From Mangrovibacter yixingensis (GTDB lineage: Bacteria; Pseudomonadota; Gammaproteobacteria; Enterobacterales; Enterobacteriaceae): DNA of 64,000 nucleotides. Both the position numbers and the translations under genes were made by a program. Below are positions 27,275 to 36,353 of the stretch, in pieces (position 1 is the first letter of the stretch; each line of letters begins with the position of its first letter). The DNA is taken from NCBI RefSeq assembly GCF_020523985.1, contig NZ_JAIVKM010000001.1:248001-312000 (forward strand). The letters are read 5' to 3'. The notes under the pieces were generated by a model. It saw nothing but the letters and a program-made list of their open reading frames with translations. It searched no databases and was not told the origin of the DNA.

Positions 27275-27490
27275 ATGACTCTGAGCACGAAACTTCGCCG
27301 TGACTGGCACTATTATGCGTTCGCTATTGGGCTGATTTTTATTCTTAATGGCGTGATAGGGCTGGCCGGTTTTCCAACCGAAGGATGGAAAAGTTATGCT
27401 GTGGGGCTGGTGACCTGGGTTATCAGTTTCTGGCTTGCCGGGAAAATTATCCGCCGCCGCCCGGAGGCAACGGCGCAAGAGCGTGATTAA
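27275..27490 (+). CDS. yaiZ: YaiZ small inner-membrane protein (DUF2754)
   Basis: The 71-residue product (E. coli 70) matches Yai[25 protein letters not shown] (first helix) and [22 protein letters not shown] (second helix). Function unknown. ATG 27275 is used; a TTG six nt upstream is better spaced from GGGG and cannot be excluded. Its last 4 nt overlap the end of convergent ddlA, as in E. coli. Confidence 0.9.
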   Translation: MTLSTKLRRDWHYYAFAIGLIFILNGVIGLAGFPTEGWKSYAVGLVTWVISFWLAGKIIRRRPEATAQERD

Positions 27491-28587
27491 TGTGAAACGC
27501 TGCTTTTCAGTGCGTTATCTTGTTGGTGGCGTTCCAGAGCAAGTTCAATCAGCCGGGTGATCAATTCTTGGTAACTTAACCCACTGGCCTGCCACAATTT
27601 GGGGTACATGCTGATATTGGTAAACCCTGGCAGGGTGTTGATTTCATTAATGATGACCTGGTTGTCTGGTGTCAGAAATACATCCACTCGTGCCATGCCA
27701 AGGCAATCCAGAGCCTGGTATGCTTTTACAGCGATAGCACGGATATTATCGCTGACTTCACTGGGGAGTGCTGCCGGAACAACGACGTCGGCACCCTGGT
27801 CATCAATATATTTTGTGTCGTAAGAGTAAAAAGCACTTTTCACCACGATTTCACCGCATACGCTGGCCTGCGGGTCGCTATTACCCAACACTGCGCATTC
27901 AATTTCTCGCCCTTTAATTCCTTGTTCAACCACCACTTTATGGTCAAATTCAAAAGCAAGATCGACGGCTGCAGTAAATTCGGCTTCACTGGTCACTTTA
28001 CTGACACCGACAGAAGAACCTTGGTTGGCGGGTTTTACAAACATCGGCAAACCAAATTGCTGTTCCAGCGCCTGGAACTCATAGTGCTGGCGATTGGTGC
28101 GGGTAAGCGTAACAAACGGCGCAATTTGCAACCCTGCATCACGCAGAAGGCGCTTGGTAACATCTTTGTCCATGCACATGGCTGAACCCAGTACACTGGA
28201 GCCAACAAAAGGCAGATTTGCCACGCGTAACATGCCCTGCAAAGAACCATCTTCGCCTAACGTGCCGTGAACTATCGGAAAAATCACATCAACCTGGTCT
28301 AGTGAATGCGCGCTGCTTGAGTCTATAAGCTGGTTTTGCTCAAACCCCGGTATCAGCGCCACATTTTTTTCTGAACGGTTCAGGGCAATTAATGCCGGAT
28401 TGTTTGCATTCAGGAGGTAGCTGGATGCGTCGTTAATATGCCACTGGCCTTGCTTATCAATACCCAGAAGGACAACGTCGAATTTTGTTTTATCAATGGC
28501 GTCGACGATATTTTTTGCCGACTGAAGGGAAACTTCATGCTCGGAAGATTTACCGCCAAACACGATCCCCACACGTAACTTTGCCAT
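27487..28587 (-). CDS. ddlA: D-alanine--D-alanine ligase A
   Basis: The 366-residue ATP-grasp ligase (E. coli DdlA 364) makes D-Ala-D-Ala for peptidoglycan precursors. Visible: [22 protein letters not shown] at the N-terminus, [35 protein letters not shown], and the magnesium-binding [19 protein letters not shown] selected ATG 28587 (AGGA well spaced); an ATG nine nt upstream sits too close to the ribosome binding site. It is monocistronic on the minus strand. Confidence 0.97.
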   Translation of the reverse strand: MAKLRVGIVFGGKSSEHEVSLQSAKNIVDAIDKTKFDVVLLGIDKQGQWHINDASSYLLNANNPALIALNRSEKNVALIPGFEQNQLIDSSSAHSLDQVDVIFPIVHGTLGEDGSLQGMLRVANLPFVGSSVLGSAMCMDKDVTKRLLRDAGLQIAPFVTLTRTNRQHYEFQALEQQFGLPMFVKPANQGSSVGVSKVTSEAEFTAAVDLAFEFDHKVVVEQGIKGREIECAVLGNSDPQASVCGEIVVKSAFYSYDTKYIDDQGADVVVPAALPSEVSDNIRAIAVKAYQALDCLGMARVDVFLTPDNQVIINEINTLPGFTNISMYPKLWQASGLSYQELITRLIELALERHQQDNALKSSVSH

Positions 28588-28878
28588 GTCGCACATTCCT
28601 GAGGCTTATCAAAAACGACACCATATCATGCTGGCGTAGTGGATTCATGTGCTTCATGAAGCGGAAGTGAAAAGGGGAGCGGAGTGCTGCTATTTTGTTC
28701 ACTTTACCCATGAAAAAACGGCCGGATGAGATGTTGTATATGTAGCATACATTCATACGACCACTGATATTTGTACTACAAATAAAGCTTATTACCCGAT
28801 AAACATCCAAAATAAAAATAAGGGCATGTTATGTGAGGGCAGAAGAAAAGTTCGCTGTTATGCTGGCGGTACTTCATT
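28588..28878. other. Divergent ddlA/mdtG intergenic region
   Basis: A 291-nt AT-rich gap that must hold the two divergent promoters. I see no convincing gene or named operator in it. Confidence 0.4.
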
Positions 28879-30114
28879 TTGTCTCACTGTGTTTTCTGTA
28901 TGGAATCCTGGAAAGTTAACCTTATTTCAGTCTGGTTTGGCTGCTTTTTTACCGGGCTGGCCATTAGCCAGATTTTACCTTTTTTGCCGTTGTATATTTC
29001 CCAGTTGGGCGTGCATTCCCATGAAGCGCTGTCGATGTGGTCAGGGTTTACGTTCAGTATCACTTTTCTTGTTTCCGCGATTGTCGCTCCCTGGTGGGGT
29101 AGCCTTGCCGACCGTAAAGGGCGTAAGTTGATGTTGCTGCGTGCGTCGCTGGGTATGGCAGTGACTATTTTGTTACAAGCGTTCGCGACCAATGTCTGGC
29201 AACTTTTTATTCTGCGCGGTGTGATGGGGCTGACATCAGGTTATATCCCAAATGCATTGGCTTTAGTGGCTTCTCAGGCTCCTCGGGAACGCAGTGGCTG
29301 GGCAATTAGCACGTTATCTACCGCCCAGATAACCGGCGTGATAGTTGGCCCATTAATGGGTGGGATCCTGGCGGATAATTTCGGGCTGCGGCCAGTGTTT
29401 TTACTCACCTCAGCCCTGTTGATGGTTAGCTTTTTAGTGACCCTGTTTTTAATTAAAGAGCGGGCACGTCCAGCACAAACTAAGGCGGAGCAGTTAAGTG
29501 GTAAAGCAGTATTCAAAGCGCTGCCTTACCCTTTTTTGATAGTCAGTTTGTGTGTGACTACACTGGTAATTCAACTGTGTAATGGTTCTATCGGGCCGAT
29601 TCTTGCCCTGTTTATTAAGTATCTGGATCCCGGTAGCAATAATATTGCCTTTATTAGCGGGCTGATTGCTGCGATTCCCGGTATTCCGGCTTTGCTTGCG
29701 GCACCACGCCTTGGTCGACTGGGCGACCGGATAGGCACAGATAAAATTTTGATGAGTTCACTGGTATTTGCTGTGGTGCTGTTTTTCGCCATGAGTTTTG
29801 TTGCGACACCAGTGCAATTGGGTGTGCTGCGGTTTTTATTAGGTTTTGCCGATGGTGCAATGCTCCCGGCAGTGCAAACATTGCTGGTTAAGTATTCTAC
29901 TGAACAAGTCACCGGGCGCATTTTTGGGTATAACCAGTCGTTTATGTACCTGGGTAACGTGGTTGGGCCGCTGATGGGGGCAAGTGTTTCCGCAATAATC
30001 GGTTTTCGCTGGGTATTTGTGGTAACAGGTGTGGTGGTTCTACTGAATATATTACAGTTTGCTCTGGTGTTGCGTAAGCGTAACCAACTGCTCGCCGCCA
30101 GACGTGAAAGCTAA
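28879..30114 (+). CDS. mdtG: MFS multidrug efflux transporter MdtG (YceE)
   Basis: The 411-residue 12-helix major facilitator protein (E. coli MdtG 408) has the motif A loop GSLADRKGRKLMLLRASLGM, the motif in GRLGDRIGTDKIL, and RFLLGFADGAMLPAVQTLL close to E. coli MdtG. MdtG expels fosfomycin and deoxycholate when overproduced. TTG 28879 gives an N-terminus (MSHC...WKVNL) aligning with E. coli (MSPC...WKRNL); ATG 28900 is the alternative. In E. coli mdtG lies elsewhere, so its place between ddlA and iraP is lineage-specific. Confidence 0.87.
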   Translation: MSHCVFCMESWKVNLISVWFGCFFTGLAISQILPFLPLYISQLGVHSHEALSMWSGFTFSITFLVSAIVAPWWGSLADRKGRKLMLLRASLGMAVTILLQAFATNVWQLFILRGVMGLTSGYIPNALALVASQAPRERSGWAISTLSTAQITGVIVGPLMGGILADNFGLRPVFLLTSALLMVSFLVTLFLIKERARPAQTKAEQLSGKAVFKALPYPFLIVSLCVTTLVIQLCNGSIGPILALFIKYLDPGSNNIAFISGLIAAIPGIPALLAAPRLGRLGDRIGTDKILMSSLVFAVVLFFAMSFVATPVQLGVLRFLLGFADGAMLPAVQTLLVKYSTEQVTGRIFGYNQSFMYLGNVVGPLMGASVSAIIGFRWVFVVTGVVVLLNILQFALVLRKRNQLLAARRES

Positions 30115-30162
30115 TCTTCTGTTGAACCGGGTATATTTGTATTCCTGGTTTTGTTTATCAGT

Positions 30163-30186
30163 AGGCACTTTCACTGCGAAGTGCCT
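30163..30186 (+). terminator. Hairpin downstream of mdtG
   Basis: AGGCACTT (30163-30170) pairs with AAGTGCCT (30179-30186) and is followed by GAATACTTTTATTG. It is a plausible, moderately strong terminator. Confidence 0.6.
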
Positions 30187-30322
30187 GAATACTTTTATTG
30201 CAGTTTGATTTTTCAGATTAACCTTGGGTAATAGACGGGTCATCAAAAAATAGTGTTGTTATTTTTTCAACTGAATGCGCAAAATAGCAAGCTGTTTGCG
30301 TATTCCTTCAAGGAACTACAGC

Positions 30323-30574
30323 ATGAAAAACTTAATTGCTGATTTGCTTATCACGCTGGCTGAGAAAGAAGACACTACAAGAGAGCTTGTAGCACAGGTT
30401 GAAGCACTGGAAGTCGTGGTGACTGCATTACTGAAAGGAATGGAAGAGCAGCAACGCCAGAGTGTAATTAGTAATATTGAAACGGCTCTGGAAGACCTTC
30501 ATCCAGCATCAGATACGCCTGACCCGAATATGGAACTGTTGGGCGAAAATATAAAAAAAATATTGCACTATTAA
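30323..30574 (+). CDS. iraP: Anti-adaptor IraP (RpoS stabiliser)
   Basis: The 83-residue product matches E. coli IraP (86 residues): MKNLIADLLITLAEKE and AQVEALEVVVTALL, then ELLGENIKKIL. IraP binds the adaptor RssB and blocks delivery of sigma-S to ClpXP, especially in phosphate starvation. It is largely a coiled coil. ATG 30323 follows AAGGA; a longer in-frame start at 30275 is not family-like. As in E. coli it precedes phoA. Confidence 0.92.
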   Translation: MKNLIADLLITLAEKEDTTRELVAQVEALEVVVTALLKGMEEQQRQSVISNIETALEDLHPASDTPDPNMELLGENIKKILHY

Positions 30575-30661
30575 TATTTTTGGTTGGTTATTAATAAATA
30601 GGCCATGAGGTATTGTGGTTCACTGTGACGAATGACTGCGTCATGGTGTGTGCTTATATAT

Positions 30662-30679
30662 CTGTCATGGTACTGTCAT
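30662..30679 (+). promoter_or_regulatory. PHO box (PhoB site) upstream of the phoA pseudogene
   Basis: Two CTGTCAT repeats (30662-30668 and 30673-30679) separated by GGTA give the 11-bp periodicity of a PhoB-binding PHO box, about 60 nt before the phoA start. It appears intact although the gene is not. Confidence 0.85.
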
Positions 30680-30739
30680 ATTTATTAACTGTTGTCTCCT
30701 TGTATTGTAAAGGGTAAGTAATTTTACAAGAAGATACAA

Positions 30740-31118
30740 ATGATTAAACCAGCCTGTTGCGTGGCGTTATTGCCACTACTCATTTCTACAGTTGTCTTTG
30801 CTACGGGTACTCCGGGTCTTTTCGACAGAACGGCACAGGCCGACTTATCTGCTCCTGGTGATTGTGACGGCTGATCATGCTCACGCCAGCCAGATTATCC
30901 CGCCGAAAACGAAAGCACCAGGCCTGACTCAGGCGCTGAATACCAAAGATGGCGCCATTATGGTGATGAGTTATGGTAATTCAGAAGAAGACTCACAGGC
31001 GCACACTGGTACACAGTTACGTGTGGCAGCCTATGGCCCCCATGCTGCTAACGTTGTTGGCCTTACTGACCAGACAGACTTGTTCTGGACGATGAAAAAT
31101 GCCATGGGGATTGATTAA
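30740..31118 (+). pseudogene. phoA: phoA (alkaline phosphatase) remnant with large internal out-of-frame deletion
   Basis: ATG 30740 opens a 44-codon frame whose N-terminus ([18 protein letters not shown], then [12 protein letters not shown]) matches the signal peptide and first mature residues of E. coli PhoA, then stops at TGA 30872-30874. From about 30858 the next frame encodes the PhoA C-terminus: [63 protein letters not shown]. In E. coli numbering about residues 43-385 of 471 are missing, including the catalytic Ser and most metal ligands. The junction lies in CTCCTGGTGAT, where both parents could share CTGGTG. Nonfunctional. Confidence 0.93.
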
Positions 31119-31141
31119 CGCAGAACTCGAACCCTGAGAAA

Positions 31142-31168
31142 CGGCGCGCTGCTCGTACTTGCGCGCCG
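31142..31168. terminator. GC-rich hairpin between phoA remnant and proC
   Basis: CGGCGCGC (31142-31149) pairs with GCGCGCCG (31161-31168). It probably ends phoA and/or proC transcription; no T-tract is visible. Confidence 0.5.
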
Positions 31169-31199
31169 CTATCAATATCCTGTTTATCCCCAGGTTGGG

Positions 31200-32006
31200 T
31201 TATTTACTGAGTGCTTTAGACTTTTCCATGCATTGTTGCATAGCTTCAATCACAGCTGAACGAAAGCCTTTTTCTTCCAGCACCTTTACTGCTTCAATAG
31301 TTGTTCCGCCCGGTGAACATACCATGTCTTTCAATGCGCCGGGATGCTGCCCGGTTTCCAGAACCATTTTTGCCGCCCCCATGACTGCCTGGGCTGCAAA
31401 GCGGTATGCCTGGGCGCGTGGCATACCACCCAGAACGGCGGCATCCGCCATTGCTTCAATAAACATGAATACGTAAGCGGGGGATGAACCACTGACACCC
31501 ACAACCGGGTGAATCATGGCTTCACTGACAACATCTGCTTCACCGAAGCTGCGGAAAATTGCCAGAACATCTTGCAAGTCTTCCTCTGTGATAAGGGCGT
31601 TGGGGGTAACGGATGTCATCCCCATATTGACCAGCGAAGGTGTATTTGGCATGGCACGTATAATTTTACGATCATGGCCTACTGCGGTAGCTAACTGGCC
31701 CAGAGTGACACCGGCCGCAACAGAAACCAGTACTGCATCTTTATTCAGGCTGCTGTTTATATTGCTGAGTACCTGGAGAATAATATGGGGTTTGACTGCC
31801 GCGAAAATTATATCGGCCTTTACCGCGACCTCTTCAGCACTTTCCGCCGCGTTAATTCCCCATTTTTGATGCAGTTCGGTGACTTTATCGGCAGTTGGGG
31901 TATAGACCCAGATTTGGCTGGCAGCAACTTTCCCGCTGTTAATCAACCCACCAAGAATCGCTTTTCCCATATTCCCACAACCAATAAAGCCTATTTTACT
32001 GTCCAC
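31200..32006 (-). CDS. proC: Pyrroline-5-carboxylate reductase
   Basis: The 268-residue enzyme (E. coli 269) reduces pyrroline-5-carboxylate to proline. It has the Rossmann start KIGFIGCGNMGKAILGGLI, the middle IRAMPNTPSLVNMGMT and the family signature GMPRAQAYRFAAQAVMGAAKM, then DMVCSPGGTTIEAV. The start is GTG at 32006 with AAGGAAG upstream. It is monocistronic on the minus strand as in E. coli. Confidence 0.97.
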   Translation of the reverse strand: MDSKIGFIGCGNMGKAILGGLINSGKVAASQIWVYTPTADKVTELHQKWGINAAESAEEVAVKADIIFAAVKPHIILQVLSNINSSLNKDAVLVSVAAGVTLGQLATAVGHDRKIIRAMPNTPSLVNMGMTSVTPNALITEEDLQDVLAIFRSFGEADVVSEAMIHPVVGVSGSSPAYVFMFIEAMADAAVLGGMPRAQAYRFAAQAVMGAAKMVLETGQHPGALKDMVCSPGGTTIEAVKVLEEKGFRSAVIEAMQQCMEKSKALSK

Positions 32007-32057
32007 GCGTTGCTTCCTTAAAGTTATGTTTCTGTGATGTTAATAAATCATAGATTA

Positions 32058-32084
32058 CCCCGGTTTCACTGGGTATGAAACCGG
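32058..32084. terminator. Hairpin downstream of the DUF2076 gene
   Basis: CCCGGTTTCA (32058-32067) pairs with TGAAACCGGG (32075-32084) around 7 nt, 31 nt after the DUF2076 gene stop and before the proC start on the same strand. It likely separates the two transcription units. Confidence 0.6.
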
Positions 32085-32114
32085 GAGAAAGGCAGGAAGA
32101 TGCGATAAAGGGGG

Positions 32115-32876
32115 TTAAATCCAGCTATCATCATCGCTGTTAAAGCCATCATCGAAGCTATTGCCGAAATCGCTGTTGTTATCCATAAATGAATTGTCGT
32201 TGCCCATAAATGCATTATCATCCCCCAGCCCTGAGCCGCCATAAAAGCGGTCTGTGGTATCGCTAAAGTCCTGGGAAGCATCGGGCTGAAATGAAGTGGT
32301 ATTATCCAGGGCTCCGGGCATAAAGCCATTTTGATCCGGGGCTGGTTCATTGATGATATTCACGATTTCCTCTGGGCGAGAGGAGTGAAACAGGCCGGTA
32401 AGCATATTTCCCAGTACCATACCGCCTGCAACGCCCGCTGCGGTTTGCAGTGCGCCGGTCATGAAGCTACCGCCGCTACGCCCAGTATAAGCTGGGGGGG
32501 ATGTGGGTGGCTGTTGTGGTGAGTATCCCGCGGGTGCCTGCGTTACGGGGGAAACAGGTTGCGATTGTGGTTGCGGTGTGGTTGTATGCCCTCCACCAAA
32601 TAGCCCTGAAAGGAACCCCCCACTTTTGGAATGTGTGGCTTGTGTTTGTAACTCGCTTACCTGGTTTTGTAATTGCTGAATTTGGCTGTGAAGTTTGCGT
32701 ATAGCAGCATCCTGAATTAACAGCGTCTGTGCCATATAGTAGGGCGCTTCAGGTTGCCGGGCCAGGTGCTGCTGAATTAATTGCATGGCCTGCTCATCTC
32801 GGGGTGAGCCACTGTGGTCTGTGGTTTCCAGGCGCTGAAATAGCCCGTCTATCAGATTTTTTTCTTCTGGTTGCAT
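32115..32876 (-). CDS. DUF2076 domain-containing protein
   Basis: The 253-residue protein has an N-terminal helical region (EKNLIDGLFQRLE, then APYYMAQTLLIQDAAIRKLHSQIQQLQNQV, a coiled coil to residue about 80), a Gln/Pro-rich linker, a glycine-rich hydrophobic segment (SFMTGALQTAAGVAGGMVLGNMLTGLF) and a low-complexity tail rich in Asp and Asn ending DDDSWI. This is the DUF2076 layout; function is unknown. AGGAGG before the ATG at 32876 is a very strong ribosome binding site. Confidence 0.88.
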   Translation of the reverse strand: MQPEEKNLIDGLFQRLETTDHSGSPRDEQAMQLIQQHLARQPEAPYYMAQTLLIQDAAIRKLHSQIQQLQNQVSELQTQATHSKSGGFLSGLFGGGHTTTPQPQSQPVSPVTQAPAGYSPQQPPTSPPAYTGRSGGSFMTGALQTAAGVAGGMVLGNMLTGLFHSSRPEEIVNIINEPAPDQNGFMPGALDNTTSFQPDASQDFSDTTDRFYGGSGLGDDNAFMGNDNSFMDNNSDFGNSFDDGFNSDDDSWI

Positions 32877-33209
32877 AATATACCTCCTGCAGGTGAATAC
32901 TTTCAGTGTGCATAAATTCCATGCAGTAAAAAGGGGCTATAACGTAAAGCTTTTCATAATATTGTTACCGAGTGCAGGCCTTTGCCCTTGTGTTTCACCT
33001 GGCATTTCCAGTATGGTTACTGTCCACTTCTGACATGAATTGTTTACAGCTAAGTTTATGAATGAAACCTTGTCTGATAAGGGGTTTCCTGTTTTTATGG
33101 TCTCGGTGTAATGAAGAATTTACATGTGTGTAGGGCGAAATTAATGATAAAGTGACAGGCCATTGATATCTGTCACTCGTTCGTTGTGAAAAAAGAGGAA
33201 TGTAAATCC
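32877..33209. other. Divergent DUF2076/aroL intergenic region
   Basis: 333 nt with no convincing gene. It should contain the two divergent promoters. A weak TyrR-like site is noted separately at 33031. Confidence 0.4.
33031..33048 (+). promoter_or_regulatory. Possible weak TyrR box upstream of aroL
   Basis: TGACAT, six bases, then TTTACA fits the TyrR pattern TGTAAA-N6-TTTACA with two or three mismatches in the left arm. aroL is TyrR-regulated in E. coli. The distance from the start (about 160 nt) is somewhat long. Confidence 0.3.
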
Positions 33210-33746
33210 ATGACGCAACCCATTTTTCTTGTTGGCCCCAGGGGAAGCGGAAAAACCACCATTGGTCAGGCGCTTGCAGAGGCGCTGGGGCTGCAATTTA
33301 TTGATACCGACCATTGGCTGCTATCACAGAGTGGTATGTCCGTGGCAGAAATCGTGGAGCAGGAAGGGTGGGATGGTTTTCGTAAACGGGAAAGCCAGGC
33401 GCTTAAATCGGCAACTCGGCCTGGGGCTGTTGTTGCGACTGGGGGCGGTATTATTCTGCGTGATGAAAACCGCGCATTTATGCGTGAGCAAGGGGTTGTG
33501 CTTTATTTACGTGCCTCTGTGGATACGCTCACCCATCGACTGGAAGCATTCCCTGATGAAGGCCAGCGCCCAACGCTTACTGGTAAAACGATAACTGCTG
33601 AGATTTCTGAAGTATTGGCGGTGCGTGAATCGCTCTATCAACAATCTGCTCACCACTTCATTGATGCGTCTCTGAGCCCTTCTGAAATTGTTGCTGATAT
33701 TTTACAGCGTATCTCTGCCGCGAGAGCGAGCCAGGCGGCGAGTTAA
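33210..33746 (+). CDS. aroL: Shikimate kinase II
   Basis: The 178-residue kinase (E. coli AroL 174) phosphorylates shikimate in the aromatic pathway. The P-loop is [13 protein letters not shown], the shikimate-binding Asp is in FIDTDHWL, and GGGIIL and RPTLTGK are conserved. The first residues MTQP match AroL rather than AroK, so ATG 33210 is chosen over GTG 33186. In E. coli yaiA follows; here it does not. Confidence 0.95.
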   Translation: MTQPIFLVGPRGSGKTTIGQALAEALGLQFIDTDHWLLSQSGMSVAEIVEQEGWDGFRKRESQALKSATRPGAVVATGGGIILRDENRAFMREQGVVLYLRASVDTLTHRLEAFPDEGQRPTLTGKTITAEISEVLAVRESLYQQSAHHFIDASLSPSEIVADILQRISAARASQAAS

Positions 33747-34066
33747 TTTCCCTTAATACCCCGGCCCACATTGGATTACAGCTATACTGGTTATGTGTGT
33801 CGGAGATGTTAACACGAAGAATACTGTGGGTAAGTATCCTGTATTCGTTGCGTTTAATTTTGCCTGTATTGCACAGCACTTCTCTTCGCATCAGTATGCG
33901 GTAATTGAATGTTCTGTTTGCTGTTTTATCAACAGAATGCGCATTACTGGATGCTGCAATTTACGTTTGGTTACGATTGGTAAATATATCCGCAGGATTT
34001 TTTGCCAATTGCTGCCAGAATTAATGATTATTTTTTGATCAATCTTCAACGCAGTGGTTACAGACC
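33747..34066. other. Gap between aroL and aroM, yaiA missing
   Basis: 320 nt where E. coli has yaiA. I found no frame with YaiA similarity; the one 81-codon frame (33793-34038) is cysteine-rich and unlike any protein I know. Base composition is AT-rich, consistent with an aroM promoter. Confidence 0.5.
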
Positions 34067-34789
34067 ATGTTAAATCAAGCCGTTATAGATCATGGTAAAA
34101 ATGTGTTGCAGTCGACGATGGCGATACTTTGTATCGATACCATGCCTGTCGGTGAGATGTTGCCTTTTCTCTCTGAGCATATTTCTGAGCAACAAATTAC
34201 TTACCTCACTCTTTTGGGTAATAAAACACGCGCTGAAGCGCTGGCGCAATATGGGGCTGATGACGAAGTCAGTGAACCGACTATTTCTGCTTTACTGGCT
34301 GATTTTCAACGTGTTCGTTTATCAAGATACAAAATTGAGCAGGCATTGCACGCTGTTCTGAAGGTTTTGGATAACCAGGGTTATGAAGTCATTTTGTTGT
34401 TAAGCCATGTGCGTTTCCATGGCCTGCAAACAACTCACGCAATGTTGCTTGAACCTGAGCGCCTGATTCCCCCGTTGGTCGCCTCCATTGTTGGTGGGCA
34501 TCAGATTGGCGTAATGCTACCTCAACCTGAGTTTCAGGCAGTCCAGGAAGCTAAGTGGGGAAGATTGTATATGTCTCCAGTTTATGGTTTAGCAAATCCA
34601 TTAACCCAGAATGACGACGAATTAGTGGCGACTGGGCGGAATATGATGGACCAGGGTGCCGATGTTTTAGTGCTGGATAGTCCTTGTTATCAAAGAAAGC
34701 ACAGAGATTTATTGCAAAAGGCGCTGGATGTGCCGGTATTATTATCTAATTCACTACTGGCGAGGCTTGCCAGTGAAATCTTGAACTGA
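34067..34789 (+). CDS. aroM: AroM family protein
   Basis: The 240-residue protein matches E. coli AroM (225): VLDNQGYEVILLLSHV, LEPERLIPPLVASIV, ADVLVLDSPCYQRKHRDLLQKALDVPVLLSN and ARLASEIL. The family is uncharacterised and in E. coli is co-regulated with aroL by TyrR. The N-terminus is about 15 residues longer than E. coli, so an internal start (ATG at 34118) is possible. The upstream ribosome binding site is weak. Confidence 0.9.
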   Translation: MLNQAVIDHGKNVLQSTMAILCIDTMPVGEMLPFLSEHISEQQITYLTLLGNKTRAEALAQYGADDEVSEPTISALLADFQRVRLSRYKIEQALHAVLKVLDNQGYEVILLLSHVRFHGLQTTHAMLLEPERLIPPLVASIVGGHQIGVMLPQPEFQAVQEAKWGRLYMSPVYGLANPLTQNDDELVATGRNMMDQGADVLVLDSPCYQRKHRDLLQKALDVPVLLSNSLLARLASEILN

Positions 34790-34861
34790 CCCTGAATTTG
34801 GATGACGGCCTGCAATTTGCTGTTTATAGTGTTTTTTTGTTAGTTCATAAGGGTTCAGTAA

Positions 34862-35146
34862 ATGCTTCAGTCGAATGAATATTTTGACGGTAATGTAAAA
34901 TCTATTGGTTTTGTTAGCGAAAGCGCTGGCCGGGCAAGTGTCGGTGTCATGGAACCGGGTGAATACACTTTTGGTACCGGGCAGGCAGAAGAAATGACCG
35001 TTATTAGTGGTGCGTTAACAGTGCAATTGCCGGGCGAAAGCGAATGGAAAACATTTGGTCCAGGCGCGCAATTTAATGTTCCGGCTAACAGTGAGTTTTA
35101 CCTGAAAGTGGCTGAAGCAACAGCATATTTGTGCCGCTACTTATAA
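34862..35146 (+). CDS. ppnP: Pyrimidine/purine nucleoside phosphorylase PpnP (YaiE)
   Basis: The 94-residue single-cupin protein is the full E. coli YaiE/PpnP length. It has [38 protein letters not shown] and [10 protein letters not shown]. PpnP phosphorolyses a range of nucleosides to base and ribose 1-phosphate. It follows aroM by 72 nt on the same strand, as in E. coli. Confidence 0.96.
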   Translation: MLQSNEYFDGNVKSIGFVSESAGRASVGVMEPGEYTFGTGQAEEMTVISGALTVQLPGESEWKTFGPGAQFNVPANSEFYLKVAEATAYLCRYL

Positions 35147-35184
35147 GTTATTATCGGTCTTTCCGGCAACCGCCTGTATAAAAA

Positions 35185-35206
35185 AGCACTGCCGTAGGGC
35201 AGTGCT
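35185..35206 (-). terminator. Terminator of rdgC (minus) within convergent ppnP-rdgC gap
   Basis: AGCACTGCC and GGCAGTGCT form a 9-bp stem around GTAG. On the minus strand it is followed by a T-tract (35180-35184 and neighbours). Confidence 0.8.
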
Positions 35207-35220
35207 GAGCCTGCTAACTA

Positions 35221-35256
35221 AAAAGAAGGAAAAACCACGCTTTTCCCTTCTTTTTC
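35221..35256 (+). terminator. Terminator of ppnP (plus)
   Basis: AAAAAGAAGG with AAAA pairs with TTTTCCCTTCTTTTT further right, giving a stem that runs straight into a T-tract on the plus strand. Confidence 0.65.
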
Positions 35257-35309
35257 ACCAACCTGATGGGGTGAATGGGCAGGTTCGCCATCCTCCAGAG
35301 TCTGGTATC

Positions 35310-36227
35310 TTACTGGCTGGTTGCTTCGCCACCCAGAGCTTCAGTCAGTTGGGCTATCAGTGCGGCCAGTTCCCCAGTCATTAGTGTGAAATCGGCATCG
35401 AAGCGTTGTGCGACATCTTCGCGGTCGATATCGTCATTTTGCTCACGTAGTTCATCGGCAAATTTTAATCGTTTTAACGAGCCATCATCTGCAATAACAA
35501 ATTGCACACGCTGTTGCCAGTCCAGAGCCAGCTTAGTGACCACTTTACCTGCATCAATATGCACGGTGATTTCATCGGTCATCAGATCTTGTTTTTTACA
35601 GCGCACCACACCACCATCTTCCAGAATAGCTTTTAGTTCCGCTTCATCCAGTAGCTGGAACCCTTGTGGTACATCACCGCTTTTCAGCCATTCGGTAAGG
35701 CTCAGTTCAATAGGGGTTGCCATGCTAAGAGGCACCACAGGTAATGAGCCGAGGCTTTTGCGCAGCAGCGCCAGAGTATCTTCTGCTTTTTTTGCGCTGG
35801 CACTGTCAACCATAATCAGGCCGTTGACGGTGTCAATCCACATCATTGTCTGGCTGAAACGGCTGAATGCCCTTGGCAATAAGTCTTGCAGCACTTCGTC
35901 TTTAAGGGCGTCTTTTTCTGTTTTGCGTAGTTTGCGCCCCTGGTCGGCTTCGAGTTTATTAATTTTTGCTTCCAGGGACTGCTTAATAACGGGTGAAGGG
36001 ATAATTTTCTCTTCTTTGCGGGCACAAATCATAATTTGCCCAGCAACAGCATGAGTTAATGCATCGCCACCTTTGGCTCCTATGGGGGCAACCCAGCCTG
36101 TCTTTGCCATATCCTGGCTACCGCATGGGCGAAATGCCATATCAGCCAGTTTTTGTTCCATTTCTTCCGCACGCAGTGATACGTCACGGTTTAAGCGGTA
36201 GACCATTAAATTTTTGAACCACAGCAT
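35310..36227 (-). CDS. rdgC: Recombination-associated protein RdgC
   Basis: The 305-residue protein (E. coli 303) starts at ATG 36227 with [16 protein letters not shown], as in the family; an in-frame extension to 36434 reaches into the divergent mak gene and is not real. Other signatures: [31 protein letters not shown] and [29 protein letters not shown]. RdgC forms a ring-shaped dimer that encircles DNA and restrains RecA. Divergent from mak as in E. coli. Confidence 0.96.
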   Translation of the reverse strand: MLWFKNLMVYRLNRDVSLRAEEMEQKLADMAFRPCGSQDMAKTGWVAPIGAKGGDALTHAVAGQIMICARKEEKIIPSPVIKQSLEAKINKLEADQGRKLRKTEKDALKDEVLQDLLPRAFSRFSQTMMWIDTVNGLIMVDSASAKKAEDTLALLRKSLGSLPVVPLSMATPIELSLTEWLKSGDVPQGFQLLDEAELKAILEDGGVVRCKKQDLMTDEITVHIDAGKVVTKLALDWQQRVQFVIADDGSLKRLKFADELREQNDDIDREDVAQRFDADFTLMTGELAALIAQLTEALGGEATSQ

Positions 36228-36353
36228 GTTTGTTCCCCGGCTGTTAGTAAAAAGGCAGCGGGCATGATACCCAATTGGCGCGAGCCTTTCATTGCCTTTT
36301 CCTGATACGCATCTTAGGCTCTGTTCATCGGGCCAGAAAATAAGGAGCAGCAG

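Noticed and set aside
30792-31118. Separate small gene at the phoA C-terminal part
   Set aside because: It is the residual C-terminus of alkaline phosphatase in a shifted frame with no start signal of its own.
33793-34038. 81-codon plus-strand frame in the aroL-aroM gap as a candidate for yaiA
   Set aside because: Sequence shares nothing with YaiA and is cysteine-rich and atypical.
35275-36054. 259-codon plus-strand frame opposite rdgC
   Set aside because: Serine-rich antisense frame with no family similarity.
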